From: Acanthosoma haemorrhoidale
Lineage: Eukaryota; Arthropoda; Insecta; Hemiptera; Acanthosomatidae
Length of the DNA: 64,000 nt
Reading direction: 5' to 3'
NCBI GenBank assembly: GCA_930367205.1
Contig: OV884009.1
Location: forward strand, 123,884,639-123,948,638
Numbering within the stretch: the first letter of the stretch is position 1; each line of letters starts with the position of its first letter. The translations under genes and the position numbers were made by a program. This document shows, piece after piece, positions 1 through 12,149 of the stretch. The notes below the pieces were generated by a model, which saw nothing but the letters and a program-made list of their open reading frames with translations, did no database searches and had not been told where the DNA came from.

Positions 1-3000
1 ATCTAATCCAATAGAAAATTATATTTAAAGTTTTCTTTTATCGATTAAAAATAGCTTATTCTTCATTTAATTCTAGTCAGGGAAATGATGCAATACAACA
101 AACAGTATTGAGTATCTCTGCAACAAAAAGAAACGATATGTAATTTGTTCTCCATATAATGGCATCCCCTTATAAGGTTTCAACCACTTTAAATAAATAT
201 TTCAATAAAACAGTCAATGTACTCCGTTCACAATATTGCACTCTCGTGTTTTTTCAGGCTCCCTAATCACTCCAACCTGAGAGCTAATACGACCGCGTTC
301 TTAAATGGATGGCAAATTCACATTAAAGAAATACATTTTCCTTACACATTTATGTGTTCATATTTCAATTTTTTTATTACATATAAATCCGAGCCCTAGT
401 TATTACACTACACTGGGAAAAAACACATTACCCAGTAGGTTGCACAGTTCAGACCCAAAACATGAGGTCAAATAGTGGTCCCTAAAACTATCGTAACTTT
501 CAGCGTTCGGTATAAGTGGTAAAACCCAATCAGGGTTCTGTCAAGTGCCTATTTTTTAAAAATTATTTTATCTACAAATGTTCTATGTATAATTTCAGTG
601 ATATTGGTTTAATTTAACTAACGCGGAGCCGCATGAAGTTGCATTGTGTCATTACATTGCGTAATAGACGCTTTGTCATAAATCATTTGCTGATTGATAA
701 GTTTAATTATTCATTTAGTAATGTTGCCATCAATGATTATCCGCTTAAATACTTTAGCTAAATAATAGGAAATCTCTAAATTAAATTAATTGTTTTTATT
801 TGTATTTTGTATCGAATTTTCCATTCTAACAGATTAATATTATATAGTATGTATGTATAGCGATGGAGAATCTAATACCATTGTATTAAGACTTTCTCAG
901 TTTTATAATATGTTTATCTGTTTAGGTTAATCTGTTTTAGGTTTTACCGACCCAACCACATTGATAGTAGTTGCCCTATTGATTTAGATCAAAACACCGT
1001 TATAATCCCTATTTCCTAATGCAAACATGATCATTAAAAAGTTTTAATGTAATGATAGTTTTTGCCATTTTTTCCTTCCATTTTCACTAAAAGTAACTGT
1101 CCGTAAACAAAACTGGCCCACATAACCTGTTAGAGGTTGGAAAGGACGAATGTAACAGCGTTGGGGGTCATAACAACTTGCTAGTCTTCCCACCAACTAT
1201 ATTATTTTAATTATAGGTAATGGTAAACGCTAAACGGTGACCCGGTAGTGTATAAATAAAGAAAACGAAATCTATAATGAAATAAAATACTGAAAATTGC
1301 ATTTACATAAAAAATTGAAATTAAAGAAAACATTTAAACTTATAATTAAAGGGAAAATTAACAGAGGTAGAACTGGAATTTACAAACTTATTAAATCTAA
1401 TAAACAAAATACAAAAATAATATGAAACTCTGAAAACCTAAATAAACTTCTTTCAAATGAAAATTACTATTCCATTATTCTCTCTCCTGCAATGACGCTT
1501 GCTGCTTTACTATGGGGGCCTACAAGATGTAACTAAGAGTGTCTCCCCCAGTGGTCCAGTCTGCCTCTTTCCGGTACACTCGCGCCTTTTTGATCCCGAT
1601 GGTTTTTTTCCACCCTCAGATACCGAGTGGTCACTCCAAGACCACGTAAACTACCTATAATACCTTGCTCCTACTTCTTCTCCTTACCATAATACACTGT
1701 CAGGGCACACCTTATAAGATGTCATGGAGTCAAATAAATAAACAAACACGCATTCAGCTTCCCGCTGACTTAGCCACCAACAAAGGTCAAAGACCACAGA
1801 TTTACCTCTTCTTGACGTACGCGCCCGGCAGTGGCAAGGTCGAAGAGACAAGAGATTTGCCATGAGGAACATGAGCGGAACTGTTTTGCAACTAGTGCTT
1901 GACTTATATTGGCGTTATATTTTGAATTGAAATCCAACATGCGCCAATGACGTGAATTAAATGCAACTCAATTAAAAATAAAGAAGGGTTGAATCTTTGG
2001 AATAATGAAAAAATGAATGGAAAGGATACTGAATCTGGGATTAACTAGCATTGTTTCCATTTGACGTCAACCAAATAAGGCGAAACGCACGAAGGACAGG
2101 TCATTAAAGTTGGCCTAGTATTGGGACTGAAGATATCAGTTGAAGATACTGACCACGCACACATACTTCAGTCCCGATTTTCCATGCACGAATGTTCATA
2201 GTGAAGTTCGTATGGAACAGTTTCAAAACAAGCTGATTCCGCAAAATAATTTGTTTAGTTACCTGAAAACTTGGATCTTCTGCTGGACGGAAAATGAGGT
2301 ATACAATGTTTACAACGTTAGGTAAACTTATCAATGTAACATTCTATAACACAAAAAAATTCAGGGAAGTGATGAGTGGGTGAACGCTGGAAGGGTTTTG
2401 TGCCTTAAGGGGAGTGGACGCCTGGTGATTATGTTAGAACATACGACGATTAATTCTTATTCAGGTTAGTTTATTATCCAATGGAATTAACGATGGTGAA
2501 AGGTTTATAATTACAAGTATAATAAGTTGGGCTACTGCCTAAAAAAGTGAATATTCATTTACATGACAACACTAAGCTCTCAACATGTATATGTTAATCT
2601 GTTTAACTCACGTCTGGCCTACAGGTTTATTTACTGATATAGTCTTATAGTAGACGATACACAGCACTAAATTTAACTCAATGCAATAGTGTATTTCAGT
2701 GATTCAACCATTCACTCTATCTTATATTTATCTATCTCAATTTAATATGTCTAGTGTCGTAAAAAGTAGTCACTGTCAACGCTCTATCATTGGCTGCCAC
2801 TTCGATGAATATTTAAACATTCTGTATGCCTTTTTTTTTTTCATATTATTGGTACCGTCAAACTAGGTGATTATTGCACATATGATGAAAAAAATTTCAC
2901 TTTCTTTCTAAGATAAGATTGTCTGAAATGTTTCATCATTTAATGTTACTATACATACCTGCAGAGAAAACAGTGTTCTTAAACATTTTTCATTACTTAA

Positions 3001-3160
3001 ATTTCCTACCTAAAAATTTTAGGACAACTTGCACTCTATTTTACCAGACTTGTTGTATTAATAATACTTTTGTTGCCACGGTTGTCTAATTATCCTCGTA
3101 AAGCAAAATCCATAAGCGGAACCTTCCGACTTCTTATCCATTCTCCTTTGAAATGCGAAT
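1..3160. other. Intergenic, no gene recognised
   Basis: No reading frame here shows a recognisable domain and no convincing exon with splice sites was found on either strand. A somewhat GC-richer block at about 1490-1870 gives short overlapping frames on both strands that look like an old repeat rather than a gene. A stretch at about 360-405 recurs with small changes at about 32855-32900, so at least one short dispersed repeat is present. Confidence 0.5.
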
Positions 3161-3164
3161 GGTG

Positions 3165-5035
3165 TTCGCACCCACTCAAACAAACAGACAGCACTACTTC
3201 ACGACAAGAACATTGATGTAGCTATCATTACTGAAACAAGACTTACGAGTAAACTACCATTTACAGTTCGACAGTACCAGACTTATCGAACTGATCACCC
3301 AGATGGAAGAGCACGTACAGAGGTACCTCTGCAATTGTCCATAACTCCATTTCCCATCACATAGTTCCTTTGGTAGCACATGATTCCCTTCAGTCCACTG
3401 CAGTGTCAATCAGCAACTTCACTTCCCCCCTCACCCTAGCATCAGTGTACTGCCCTTGTAATGAATTCATTTCCGATTGCCCCAATTCATCTCCGTTCTA
3501 GACTCAATCGGACATCGTTTCCTTGTGGGTGGAGACTTTAACGCGAAGTACCAACATTTGGGCTCAAGATCCACAAGTACACAAGAACCTGCTTTGCTGT
3601 CTCCGCTCACAGTATTCACTATCTCTCCTGACACAGCCACATATTAGCTATCCGTTCCCTACCGAAATCCTGATCTTACAATAGTTTAAACAATAGTGTG
3701 GTTCTAAACTATTCACTTAAGCGCCTCAATGACCTCTCCTCCGATTACAGCGCTTTGATTCTAACCATTCCCCTACAACACTCCACTGCTCAGCAAGGCC
3801 TTCGCGTTGTTGATCACATATCCTCAGCCCTTGCAGTATTCCACTGCTGCCTTTCTGGACATTTCAAGCTTTAACAGGGTTTGCTTTACAAGCCCAAAAC
3901 ATATTTACCAGAGACCCTTTTCCTAATCCCACAGTCCTACCTTTCAAACTGCTTCTTCCAAGTCCGTTGTGGTTTAGAATATTCTAGCCTGATCTATCCC
4001 ATAAAAGCAGGAGTTCCAAAGGGCAGTGCCCTGGGTCCCATCTTCTATAACCTACACACTGCTGATGTCTCCTTTACCCCCAATACAATGCGATTGGCAA
4101 CCTTTGCAGATGACACTGTAGTCCTGTCATCACACCCAGACCAGATATAGCGTCTCAGAACCTTCAAAAACACCTTGATGAGATTGAGTATTGGTGCAAA
4201 CAATGACGAATCAAAGTTAATGAAGCAAAATGTTCCCAGATTACCTTCTCCGGGAACTATTACCCCATCTCTGCCCTGTCAACTATTTTTTTTAATTCCA
4301 CACCTCTTCCTGTATCCGACTGTACAGACTACTTCGAAGGACAACCCATCTCTCAATAGAAAATAAATTACTAATATACAAAGTTTTACTTAAGCCAATC
4401 TGGACATACGGAATTAAGCTATGGGGGATAGCAAAAAAGAAGAACATAGCGTATCCAATCCTTTAAATCAAAAGTCCTGAGAACAATAGTAAATGCCCCT
4501 TATTATGCCAGCAACAAAGCCCTTCATAATGATCTTAATATACCCAATATTATTGAACTCATTCGTTCCACATTCATGAAATTCCATCGAAACCTATCCA
4601 ACCACCCTAATCCCCTAGCACAGTAGGAGAACATCCCAAGACTCCGCTGCCTCCTTCGCATGCGAGGGAGGCGACAACCATATGGATTTCGTAGGTCTCT
4701 GGGCTGTTTGTAAATACAGTATGAATGAAAATTGTAAGTATGGTATGAATGAGAACATTTCATTATCACCATCACTTATTCCCCAATAAGGCAGATTGTA
4801 ATTTTATCACAATAAAGAATATGATCGTGAATTATATATACGGTTATCTAAATGATCAGGTTTTGTGAATATTCTCAAATTTCAAATATGAGCTCAAACT
4901 AGTCCCTGTGGAGATGTAGGCAAGTCAAAGTTTATAGGAATGTCACTCAGTAATTTAAAAATGATAATATTTTTTGAATGCCTGTCAAAATAATAACTGT
5001 AACTGGGGTGAAAAATGGATTATAATAGGAAATTA
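3165..5035 (+). mobile_element. Degraded Jockey-like non-LTR retrotransposon (tail family A, copy 1)
   Basis: Frames read on the + strand give endonuclease remnants (about 3200-3640, with the motif GGDFNAKYQHLGSR near 3530). A deletion follows, then a reverse transcriptase piece at about 3950-4150 containing GVPKGSALGP and the catalytic FADDTVVL near 4107, and then a C-terminal piece (VLLKPIWTYGIKLWG near 4385). Endonuclease then reverse transcriptase in this order is the ORF2 layout of the Jockey group. Frameshifts, stops and deletions are spread throughout, so it is dead. The 3' untranslated tail (about 4650-5035, with an AATAAA near 4812) is shared with the copies at 5541-5935 and 8462-9075, which defines a small family in this window. 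Confidence 0.75.
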
Positions 5036-5540
5036 ATCGCTAACTAACCGACTACAGGGCCTACCAAATGTTGTATTTATGTGCCTAGAGATATCCCTCC
5101 CAAAAAACAAATTATTCTATTCCAATACATACATCAGAAAATTTTCTTCGTCCCTTATAACTTCAAACATCACGCAGCACAGTCACACTAATATCACCAT
5201 ATTATTGATTCCAAAGACTCATTTCCTTTAGCCAACAGCCAATTGGTTCTTTTCTGACAAACCATTAGCTGATGGAGCTATCCTATGATATTTTCATTCC
5301 TAGATGATCTCCTTCTTTAATTGCTTGCCGTGAAAGAAAAGTCCATGTTCTTGAGGACCTGGCTCTGGCAGACTGGGACCAATCAATGGCTGTCTCTTCA
5401 AGGAATCCTTCTAACCCGCTTGGAAAAACAATTTCCTCTCATTTTTTCAATATGTTCAAAAGAAATTTATTCAGCCAGTAGCTACGACGAACAGATGAGC
5501 AGTTGAAGAAAGAGCTAACTAATGTCAAAGCACAGAATTT
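5036..5540. other. Unassigned sequence between two repeat tails
   Basis: A short open frame runs at 5321-5506, but no domain is recognisable. It may be more of a retroelement, since it sits directly between two copies of the same tail family. I see no host exon. Confidence 0.35.
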
Positions 5541-5935
5541 GATCACATTCTTATTATATTATATACTGAAACGGCAGTGGCCTCGTGACCTGCTATAAAC
5601 GTGTGACAGTGGGAGTCCTGGCAATGGCCAGTCTCTCCAATCATGTCCTGAGCGTCTGTGGCTCTCGCGCTCTTCATCAGCCTCCACTGGCTCATATCCG
5701 GTGACGCGGTTGACGGAGGAGCGTGGGGGACTTCCCAAAACTCCACTTTCTCTTCGCGTTGGATTTGGGCGGTCTCTGGGCTGTCTGTAAATATTGTATG
5801 AATGAGCGAGTGAATGATGAACTGTAAATATTGTATGAATGAGAGCATATATCTTAATTAATTATTGCCTTATAAAAGGCAGATTGTGATTATTGCACAA
5901 TAAAAGCTGTTATTAGTCAATAAATTATATTATAT
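5541..5935 (+). repeat. Jockey-like 3' tail, family A copy 2
   Basis: About 190 bp of relatively GC-rich sequence at 5570-5760 matches, in inverted orientation, about 8890-9070. The following stretch with the repeated TATGAATGAG motif and the polyadenylation-like AATAAA near 5900 corresponds to the ends of copies 1 and 3. There is no coding sequence left in front, so it is a severely 5'-truncated retroelement insertion or a remnant of one. It lies about 0.7 kb upstream of the ARL6 start codon. Confidence 0.7.
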
Positions 5936-6610
5936 AAGTGATTTTATTTTATTTTTGTAATCTGTCAATCTAGGAATATATTTATTGACATATTTATATG
6001 TTAGTACTTATTTGTGAACTAGTGTGTATCTTTGTGATGATAATTCATTTTTCTAGTAAATCATTGTTTTATTTTCTTCATGTTGCTTTTGTTTAAATAT
6101 AATTTCATTCTGTTTTTTTAATTTCTAATTTTATGCCTTTATGCGTATATGTATATTTTTTATTATTTTATTTGCCATTGTAAATTTTAAAGGGGATTAA
6201 TACTGTCAAAAACCTTACATTATGTTAACTAAATGTTTATGGAGTAGTAGTCCCAGGATTATGAAGATATTATTATTGTTTAAAAAGTTGAATTATTTAT
6301 AATTTAAGGAAAGGTATGCATAACAAGTTTTAAATTTAAAATATAGTAATGGAGGAACTATTTATAGCTCGTTATGCCTAATTGGATTGGAAATAATACA
6401 TCAATCATGATTCTAGGCACAAATAGAAATAATTCACACAGTATCACTTTCTCGCCGAATAGGTTCCTACCTCTTTGTAGCTGTTGCTTAGTGACGCCAA
6501 TATAAACAAGGTGAAAAAGTGTTCTATCCCTCCCATATAAAAAAAAGTTAGTTTCAATCAATTAATAATAAAGGTAAATTTATAATAATATAAACTATAC
6601 TAAATAACTC
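5936..6610. other. Upstream region of ARL6
   Basis: AT-rich sequence directly before the ARL6 start codon. It must contain the ARL6 promoter and 5' UTR, but no core promoter motif, X-box or transcription start can be fixed from the sequence alone. No other coding exon was seen. Confidence 0.4.
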
Positions 6611-6791
6611 ATGTCTAACTTGTTCAATAAATTGAGTAACTTCTTTGGAATTAAAAAGAAATCTGTCAAAGTCATTATGATTGGTTTGAATAACAGTGGA
6701 AAGTCTACAATAGTAAGTTTGTTAAAATCTGACGGAGAAAAATCTACAGAAATAATACCAACCATTGGATTAAATGTGGATCATTTTAAAT
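6611..6791 (+). CDS. ARL6: ARL6 (BBS3) small GTPase, exon 1
   Basis: First coding exon of an ARF-like GTPase. In the known family, ARL6 bound to GTP recruits the BBSome coat to membranes and so controls traffic of ciliary membrane proteins. The exon encodes residues 1-60 plus one base of codon 61. It holds a basic KKK stretch (16-18), the P-loop GLNNSGKS (25-32) and the switch I threonine in PTIG (50-53). The donor is T|GTAAGG at 6791/6792, phase 1, which fits the exon 2 acceptor exactly. The start is the only in-frame ATG before the P-loop at a suitable distance. Two oddities stand out: residue 2 is serine, where ARF-family proteins normally have a glycine, and the P-loop has NNSGKS where human ARL6 has DNSGKT. 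Confidence 0.92.
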
Positions 6792-9700
6792 GTAAGGTTT
6801 CTTTCGTCTAATACCAAAAGTTAATCTAGTTTTGTGTTAATTTAAATTTGCCAATCTAAGCTCCTATAGTTTTCACATCAGGGCAAATTTCGAGTTCCTA
6901 TTTTCTTACTACGTCATTTGTTTAGTTGTCTAATTTATTGCGATGTGCCCCTTCCACAGCTGTTCCATGTTGAGAACGTTTCACAATGGGGATACTACCC
7001 AAATTCAAGCCATTAAATCTGTAAGTAATGTTTTATTAACTTGCTGAATTTTAAAATGTTATCATTTAATAAAAGAAAAAAAATTACAAACCCTTTTTCG
7101 ACAAATAATATATAGAAGCAATATTAGTAATTTATCTAAGTAATGAATAATTTTTTTTTTAATTAGACGCAGTTTCAAAACCTATCTGGTTGTGAAACTT
7201 TTACTTTAATAACCAAGTAACAATCAAATTTAATAATAACTAGTTGGGGCTTATATCAGCAACCACCCAAATTTATATTATTATTTAAAAGATTTTTATT
7301 ACTTTTATCGATTAAATTTCTACTTTGAGCTCCATTTGTTTTTACAATTATTTTTTCATTAGCATATTAAATAACTTTAAATCTTAAATAGCTTCTGAAC
7401 TGAGACTCCAGAAATCTAAAACGCTAGCGAAACTTTTTCACATTAAATTTATTTTTTCTAACACCATTTCTGGAGGGTTAAACCATTTTTACGATTGTTA
7501 TCGTGTAACGCGAATGGAGGCAGAGCCAAGTCGACCACCCCGTATCAAGCCGTAGCTGAATGAAAGAGCCTTTCCCTCTGAGCTAGGAAATTAATGAAAC
7601 GGTTCCTCCCCAACGCACTACTAATCCCTAATCAATTAGGGCACTAACACACGTGACCCAAGAGGACAAACGAGTCGAGGGGTCGTTTAGTTGTAGTGCC
7701 CGGGTGATAGATGACAGGCCGAGCGTTCCAAATACCCTGGATTCGGTTAGTGGTTCAGACCACCTCCATGATACCACCGTTTACCAGCGTTTATCGAGCT
7801 TCGATCAAAACCAACACGTGTGTCATTGTCCTTAATTAGATGATAAGATTCAGACATTATTAAAGCAGCAATATTCATTTTTAAAATCAAAAATAGGTAT
7901 CCTGAATGGATCTATATAGATAACTAGTTGGAATTCAGCTGTATCTGCAGTAAAAATCTTGCATCAAGTACAATTGAGAATGAAGTACACCCCCTCTGGA
8001 CGGGAATCCATCTCGATTTTCCATACAAAATTTGAATGTAATGACAACGGGCATATTCTGTGAACGTAATTTTTTTATGTTTCCACTCATGTTAATCTTA
8101 AAAATGAATAAATTAGTAATGGGAGCTTAGAGAAAGGAATTAGTAGGTGTAAGAATTCCTTTTCTCTCCATTCTTCCATGTTAAGATAGAGATCTTAGTT
8201 TAATTATATTTTTAAAATTGCACTTTTGTTGATTTTTTTGTGTGTGCAATCACATTTTTAGTTAACATATATCAGAAAAAATTTTGTTTTTAACATCGTC
8301 GGTAATATTCTGATTTTTAGAACGAAGGTCATGATTTAAAAATTATTATTTAATAACAAATTTTTGAATCCCGATTTTCACAAACATTAACATACAAATC
8401 ACAATTGTTTTATATTATTAGAGGAAGGAAAAATCTTTATTGTAGTAAAATTTCCTTAATATTAATATTTAATCCGATTAATTTCCTATTATAATCCATT
8501 TTTCACCCCAGTTACAGTTATTATTTTGACAGGCATTCAAAAAATATTATCATTTTTAAATTACTGAGTGACATTCCTATAAACTTTGACTTGCCTACAT
8601 CTCCACAGGGACTAGTTTGAGCTCATATTTGAAATTTGAGAATATTCACAAAACCTGATCATTTAGATAACCGTATATATAATTCACGATCATATTCTTT
8701 ATTGTGATAAAATTACAATTTGCCTTATTGGGAAATAAGTAATTGTGATACATGTTCTCATTCAAACCATATTTACAATTTTCATTCACTCACTCATTCA
8801 TACAATATTTACTAACAGCCCAGAGACCTCCCAAATCCATATGGACAACCATTGTGACAACACCTCTCTCGCATGCGAAAGAGGAAGTGGAGTTTTGGGA
8901 AGTCCCCCACGCTCCTCCGTCAACCGCGTCACCGGATATGAGCCAGTGGAGGCTGATGAAGAGCGCGAGAGCCACAGACGCTCAGGACATGATTGGAGAA
9001 ACTGGCCATTGCCAGGACTCCCACTGTCACGTATTTTTAGCAGTCACGAGGCCACTGCCGTTTTAGTCTCCGAGGAGGAATATAGCGATGAGTGGTGGAG
9101 TATAATGACTAAAATTAATAATTATTAATTTTCTAATAATAATTTAACAATATGTTATTGTTTGGGGAGGCTGAGATTGGAGATGTGGTCTTGGTACCTC
9201 ACTATAATTAATCAAGAAGCCACGGATAAGGCCTAAAATATAATAGTTATTAATTTTTTTCGATAAAAATCATTTTTCAAAATTAGAATCTGCTCTAACG
9301 GGGTAGTGGGTAATAGTAATAAATAATCTCTTTGATACGATGTATACAATATTACGTTAGTGAACGTACACGTATACAATATAGATAGACCTATGTGCAA
9401 AGGCCAGGAATAGCCCAAATATAAGGCACCCCCCCCCCCACGCTAAAGATAAGGAGGGATGATGGAGCGGGGAGGTTCATACGGCCAAATGACTGCTGGA
9501 TGGTAGCAGTTTTTTGTTTTTTTTCTTAACCCCTATTATCAATACTTTTTAAAAATTATGAACAATTATATAAAATAGCTGTGGGTGGCTCCTTGTACTG
9601 CATTAAATGGATTTTATGAAGTTCTTATCCTATAAAACTAACAATCTTTTTATGGGTAAAACTTATATAAAATGCAAACAGGGCTAGGTGATGGGGCTCA

Positions 9701-9992
9701 CCTTTTAGTAGCAGAACAGAGAGAGACCTAATGTTTATTGAGCCATGGCATGAATGTCTAGTGGTGGCGGTAATCAGAAGGTCCCGGCTGTCACACTGGT
9801 TTTCCTGTTATATATCAATAACTATGACTCTATGGAGGGGAGCGGTTATGTAAGTTCAGCTCTGTACTCGCTCCCTTATAGATTTACATAATTACAACCG
9901 CAAGGCTAATTAAATGACACATTAATATTAATTTTATAGCCAAAATTATATAGAAAATATATGTTTATTTTTTTGTTTGTTTATTGTTTCAG
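6792..9992 (+). other. ARL6 intron with repeat content
   Basis: A 3.2 kb GT-AG intron between the two ARL6 exons. It contains the inverted family A tail at 8462-9075, a GC-richer stretch at about 7505-7845 of unknown origin, and a C10 tract near 9430. No further ARL6 exon is needed, because the spliced protein has the same spacing as human ARL6 between the switch I region and DMSGQ. Confidence 0.8.
8462..9075 (-). repeat. Jockey-like 3' tail, family A copy 3, inside the ARL6 intron
   Basis: Read on the minus strand, 9075 to about 8870 matches 5570-5760, and about 8860 to 8462 matches about 4680-5033. This copy therefore joins both halves of the family A tail in one piece of about 610 bp and shows that the other two belong together. 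The open frames seen here on both strands are by-products of this repeat and not genes. Confidence 0.8.
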
Positions 9993-10375
9993 ATCAAAAT
10001 GTGTTTTTTACAACATTCGACATGTCAGGACAAGGGAGGTACAGATACCTGTGGGAAAGATATTACAGAAACTGTGATGGTATAATATTTGTTGTGGATA
10101 GCAGTGATCGCCTTAGGCTTGCTGTTGCAAAAGAAGAACTCTATTTACTTTTACAACACCCAGATATTACAGGAAGGAAATTACCGATATTGTTCTTAGC
10201 TAACAAAATGGACGTTCGTGAAGCGTTATCTAGTGTGAAAATAGCTACTGGTTTTGGACTAGACAGAATTAAAGACAAGCCGTGGCATATATTTTCAACG
10301 AACGCACTGACGGGAGAAGGTTTGCAGGAAGGTGTGGAATGGCTGACTGAACAGTTATGCCAAATTGTAGCATGA
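9993..10375 (+). CDS. ARL6: ARL6 (BBS3) small GTPase, exon 2
   Basis: Second and last coding exon, starting after a pyrimidine-rich acceptor (TTTATTGTTTCAG) with two bases that complete codon 61. It encodes residues 61-187 and ends in TGA at 10373-10375. Visible motifs are the G3 box FDMSGQ (69-74), which is typical of ARL6 where most ARF-like proteins have a WD-type box, then VVDSSDRLR (94-102), the guanine-specificity motif NKMD (131-134) and KDKPWHI towards the C terminus. The total of 187 residues is within one residue of human ARL6 (186). Nothing is broken, so the gene looks functional. Its presence suggests that the organism keeps a BBSome pathway in ciliated cells. Confidence 0.95.
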
Positions 10376-11262
10376 TAAATATAAGACAGATAGTTTTTCA
10401 ATTCAGGTATAAGCCACCTGCGTATTGGAAAAAAATTATGTAAATAAGGCAGCTAAAAATAGTTGAATATACATGTATACAGTTATAGTTAAGTTTGAGT
10501 AGACAAGCTGCTTGTCCGTATAGCTCCCCTACTCCCTTCGAAATTTACAAACAATATTTCTTTTACATTTTTTTTATAAAATATAAATATTTTTTTTAAC
10601 CTTTTTAGTGTAAGTCATTGTCCCAATATCTTATTAAAATACCTTTTGGAAAATGTGCATGCAATGACAATTGTCACAAAACCAAAATATAAGAAATACC
10701 CCTCTTGGAGGATACAGGAGGTATTGAATCTGGACGCCTTAATTAATAGTTAAAAGGTTTAATACTACCTACTAGAGCCAGTAGATCCAAGAATCAGTTA
10801 CCTAAATACTTTTTTTTTTGTCAATTTATAAACGTTATTTCAACAATATTTTTCAAGTTAAACAAAATATAGGTTTGGTTCAAAGCTGCCTAAGGGGTGT
10901 AATGGTTTCCTAAAAACATATTTCTACAAGTAGTACTTATCTAACAAGTGGAAATGACATGTAATTAAACTGTTTCAATCTTCTAATGAATTTGTATGTA
11001 TTATAGACTTACAGCTCCTTTGTTTTATGTGAACATATTTTAAATTCAATCGTAACTAATTAAATCTTACTGGGAATATTTTACATAAAACTTTTGACGC
11101 GATTATTCTAACAAGGTAAAGGGATCTGTCTATAGTGATGGTCACATAGCCTAGCAATTTTTAAGTAATATGTGTAGTCCTCATACATGTGATGATTGCT
11201 ATCACATAACTAGCAGCATAACATCAAATACTATGATGTTTTATTATGATTTTTTTTCGTTA
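10376..11262 (+). other. ARL6 3' UTR and intergenic DNA
   Basis: The ARL6 3' UTR must begin here. No single polyadenylation signal can be chosen with confidence in this AT-rich stretch. No other feature was recognised before the mariner element that starts at 11265. Confidence 0.4.
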
Positions 11263-11264
11263 TA

Positions 11265-12149
11265 AAGGGTGGTCCAGAATTAACGCAAGATTTGATTGAA
11301 ATTTAAGTTTTTAGTATTTTTGTTGTTATTTTTTTATTGGATTATAAAGTAAATAGGACAGGGTTATTTATAGAATAACACATCGGGAAAATGGCCTCCA
11401 CGACTTTGCTGGCACATGCGCATTCTTTTGTCGAAATTTTCCATGACCATTTGGCATAAATGTGGTTGAATTTCGTTGAGGAAGCGTTGAATTTCCTCTT
11501 TTAATGCACGGGGGGATGTGGGCTTGTTGACATACACCTTTGACTTCAAATAACCCCATAAAAAGAAATCTAAAGGTGTTAAATCAAACGATCTAGGGGC
11601 CCAATTCTGATCACCGAAAAGAGAGACTACACGACCTGAAAATGTCTCATGTATTTGAATTGTTTCATGGGCTGTATGGAATGTGACACCATCTTGTTGA
11701 AACCACATATTGGCCACATCAATACCATTCAATTTCGCCCCGAAGAACTGTGTTTACGACGCCGAATTAATGTTCATGGATTTTCAACAACACTCTCGCG
11801 CACTGCTTCGATATTGACATTTGAACGGCTTGTTTTTGGACGACCAGTGTGTTTAGTGTCTCTAACTGATCCAGTCTTCCTAAATTTTTCAATTAATTTC
11901 TTCACAGTTGATGAAGTCAAAATGCTATTCCGACCATATTTTGTATGAAATTTTCGAACTGCGGCCACCAAACTTTCATTATTTTTGGGATAATGTTCAA
12001 CAATAAATAAAGACACGTTGTTCTATCGTGTAACGCTCCATTTTTACTAACCCTAAACTGTCAGCTGTCAAATTTTTTTTAGGGTTGCCAGCACTTTACT
12101 GCACAAATGACGGCAAATTCAAATCTTGCGTTAATTCTGGGACACCCTT
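11265..12149 (-). mobile_element. Internally deleted DD41D-type mariner element, copy 1
   Basis: The ends are near-perfect inverted repeats of about 28 bp (AAGGGTGGTCCAGAATTAAC at 11265 and its complement ending at 12149), flanked by TA at 11263-11264 and 12150-12151. A TA target duplication is the rule for Tc1/mariner elements. At 885 bp it is about 400 bp shorter than copy 2 (25854-27132), because the middle of the transposase gene is missing. The inverted-repeat sequence is shared with copy 2, so both belong to one family. Confidence 0.85.
11364..12041 (-). pseudogene. Mariner (DD41D-type) transposase, deleted
   Basis: The minus-strand frame from the ATG at 12041 begins MERYTIEQRVFI, then a 4-bp insertion breaks the frame. 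The N-terminal DNA-binding half continues at 12016-11774 (helix-turn-helix region with KHTGRPKT). The central part with the first catalytic aspartate is deleted. The C-terminal half (11732-11364) keeps WFQQDG with the second aspartate and TPLDFFLWGYLKSKVY with the third. The second and third aspartates are separated by 40 residues here and 41 in copy 2. A spacing of 41 is characteristic of the rosa/Visitor-type mariner branch. The frameshift and the deletion make it non-functional. Confidence 0.85.

Noticed and set aside
8745..9128. Overlapping + strand frames of 104-127 codons
   Set aside because: They coincide with an inverted copy of a retroelement tail that also gives frames at 5543-5848. 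The protein similarity between those frames is a by-product of the shared repeat DNA, not of a gene.
11364..11732. The 122-codon minus-strand frame as a host gene
   Set aside because: It is the C-terminal half of a mariner transposase inside terminal repeats with TA flanks, and it lacks the N-terminal and central parts.
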